From a virus, in the IMG/VR virus record IMGVR_UViG_3300050120_000158, positions 1-64,000 of that record: DNA of 64,000 bases; one strand, given 5' to 3'. Below are positions 62,858 through 64,000 of the stretch, piece after piece. The notes below the pieces were generated by a model that worked only from the letters and a program-made list of their open reading frames with translations, searched no databases and had not been told where the DNA came from. Both the position numbers and the translations under genes were made by a program. Every line of letters starts with the position of its first letter. The first letter of the stretch is position 1.

Positions 62858-63645
62858 GTTGCAGGTTCCTGCAAGGATTTGTGGCGGAATGAGTGGGTCG
62901 AGAACTTACGCCAGTTATACACGCTTTCATCGGTCGATAGTCGTGGCCGCGTTACTGAACCGTGCAGATGGTGGCGCACCAGTCCGTTCCCCAAATACAC
63001 ACCACAATGATTAGTCGTGGGGGCGGTGGTAAGTTTACAGATCATTGCATCGCCGGGCTGCATATCTAAGAAGCCGATTTCGAAGAACCCCGCTTCTTGG
63101 AAATGGGTCAAGAACATGTTGCTGTCCGTGGCTCCGTGAGCCTGATCCCACCACTGATCCTGCCGTGGGAAGTTCGGCAAAAGGATGTTGTACTTGTTCC
63201 TGTAGTGGTCGCGGCCCAGTGCGTAGCAGTCATAAACACCATGAATAAACGGGCGGCCTATCTCAGGTGCAATCGGAACATCGTCGCCAAAGAAAACAAC
63301 GTCGATAACGTTGCTATGCCCCATGACGATAATGCCGAACGGTATCTTTGCGGTGATCTGCTTTTCCATGTCGTGGAAACTCGGGCACCGCTGCCCGCGA
63401 GGATGCGAGTGCATCACCGCCTGTAAAGACCCATGTTTCTCGATAAGCATAACGAGTTCAACCGGGTTAACTTCAAAGCTTTCTTGCGGGAGCGGATGGA
63501 CATTTGCCATGGGGAAGTATTCGCCGCCCACAACCGCTCCGCAGCTTTCATTCGGAAAGGCTTTCAGCGCATGGTCCATAGCATCGTGGACCGCACTCTC
63601 AGGGACCGGATACAGCCCTTGTTGTCTCTGCCAGAATTGGTACAT
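62854..63645 (-). CDS. tail assembly protein, lambda K-like (JAMM peptidase plus NlpC/P60)
   Basis: A 263-residue protein. N-terminal JAB/MPN domain with Glu in FPNESCGAVVGG and HSHPRGQRCPSFHD (H-x-H-x8-S-x2-D, the metal-binding JAMM motif). C-terminal NlpC/P60 domain with catalytic Cys in YDCYALGRDHYRN and His in TNHCGVYLGNG. Both sites look complete. It ends with LQEPAT encoded by the palindrome. Role in tail tip assembly and local peptidoglycan cleavage at entry. Confidence 0.9.
   Translation of the reverse strand: MYQFWQRQQGLYPVPESAVHDAMDHALKAFPNESCGAVVGGEYFPMANVHPLPQESFEVNPVELVMLIEKHGSLQAVMHSHPRGQRCPSFHDMEKQITAKIPFGIIVMGHSNVIDVVFFGDDVPIAPEIGRPFIHGVYDCYALGRDHYRNKYNILLPNFPRQDQWWDQAHGATDSNMFLTHFQEAGFFEIGFLDMQPGDAMICKLTTAPTTNHCGVYLGNGLVRHHLHGSVTRPRLSTDESVYNWRKFSTHSFRHKSLQEPAT
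62860..62873. repeat. palindromic repeat, perfect (TT form)
   Basis: TGCAGGTTCCTGCA. Encodes LQEPA at the last residues of the K-like protein and supplies AGGA upstream of the I-like ATG. Confidence 0.95.
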
Positions 63646-63646
63646 A

Positions 63647-64000
63647 TTATGATTGTCCTCCGAATTGTCCTATCCCGAAGAATGCCCACGTAGGCAATGG
63701 GGCACTCCCGAAGCGTGCTTTGCACCCAACTTGATCTTTTCCGCATACGTCATTGGCTGGGGTAGTCGGCTGGCCATATACGTCGAAACACGCAACTCCC
63801 GCATACGGGCACTGCGCATTCGTATAATCAAAGGTTCCATTGTTGGCGTTGTACGCACGATAAAATCTCTTGCAATAATTCCTCAAAACCTTTCGGTTGG
63901 GGAGTTGCTGGCCCTCAACGTCGATGGCCGCCTGCAATTGAAATTCAATCTGCAACTTATCCGAGTTAACCTTCTGAGCAACTAGAAAGATATCCGGGGG
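63647..64000 (-). CDS. minor tail protein, lambda L-like (5' end outside the window)
   Basis: The C-terminal 117 residues are visible; the frame is open to the window edge, so an apparent start at 63955 is not real. Four Cys in the L-type spacing (NYCKRFYRAYN, QCPYAG, DVCGKDQVGC) match the Fe-S cluster region of lambda gpL. One base after the stop lies the K-like gene start. Confidence 0.82.
   Translation of the reverse strand, partial: PPDIFLVAQKVNSDKLQIEFQLQAAIDVEGQQLPNRKVLRNYCKRFYRAYNANNGTFDYTNAQCPYAGVACFDVYGQPTTPANDVCGKDQVGCKARFGSAPLPTWAFFGIGQFGGQS

Noticed and set aside
230-62873. CRISPR array or transposon ends as an explanation for the palindromic repeat
   Set aside because: Spacing is about 2 kb and irregular, no spacers of constant length, no adjacent cas or transposase genes, and no longer terminal repeats or target duplications seen around copies.

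Overview
This window is part of a tailed double-stranded DNA phage (or prophage) of a Gram-negative, probably pseudomonadotan, host. The evidence is a lambda-type tail tip set (L-, K-, I- and J-like proteins at the right end), an overlapping inner/outer spanin pair next to an N-acetylmuramidase endolysin, and a complete phage replication set. The tail type points to a siphovirus. A tyrosine recombinase suggests a temperate life style or a temperate ancestor. Terminase, portal and capsid genes are not visible and presumably lie beyond the right edge. The host cannot be named from the sequence.

Layout. Every gene except the integrase (39054-40364, +) reads leftward. From right to left: tail tip and receptor-binding fibres (64000-52770); lysis cassette (52682-50204); a repetitive virion-like protein and small genes (50121-46776); a Ycf46-like AAA+ ATPase module with DUF1257 and DUF2997 proteins (46693-42082); small genes and the integrase (41378-39054); replication and recombination genes (38588-14384), comprising an initiator-like protein, DnaB-type helicase, family A polymerase with an N-terminal uracil-glycosylase-like domain, primase, single-strand binding protein, an intein-split helicase, RecA-like ATPase, PD-(D/E)XK nucleases and a RuvC-like resolvase; then a long accessory arm (14357-1) of tightly packed small genes joined by ATGA or TAATG overlaps, broken by an unusual G-poor non-coding stretch (about 2.9-4.5 kb).

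Two things stand out. First, a 14-bp near-palindrome, TGCAGG(AA/TT)CCTGCA, occurs 27 times exactly plus four variants, about every 2 kb. Sixteen exact copies lie inside genes, always in one of two frames, so proteins carry LQ(E/V)PA or AG(T/S)CK, often next to a short basic peptide at a protein terminus. Second, a different 14-bp element, TAT(A/C)GC(A/G)GATT(A/T/G)TT, recurs in intergenic DNA at or near predicted promoters. The window also holds eight free-standing homing endonuclease genes plus one LAGLIDADG intein, an unusually high load.

How it works together: a promoter at 38621-38649 should drive the replication operon, whose initiator gene carries dyads in an AT-rich setting (38036-38145) that resemble an in-gene origin. 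Other promoters (10792, 12738, 15809, 30439, 46729, 47699) restart transcription inside the long leftward run, and strong hairpin-plus-T terminators close transcription units at 2344, 3532, 17021, 21751, 30476 and 48753.
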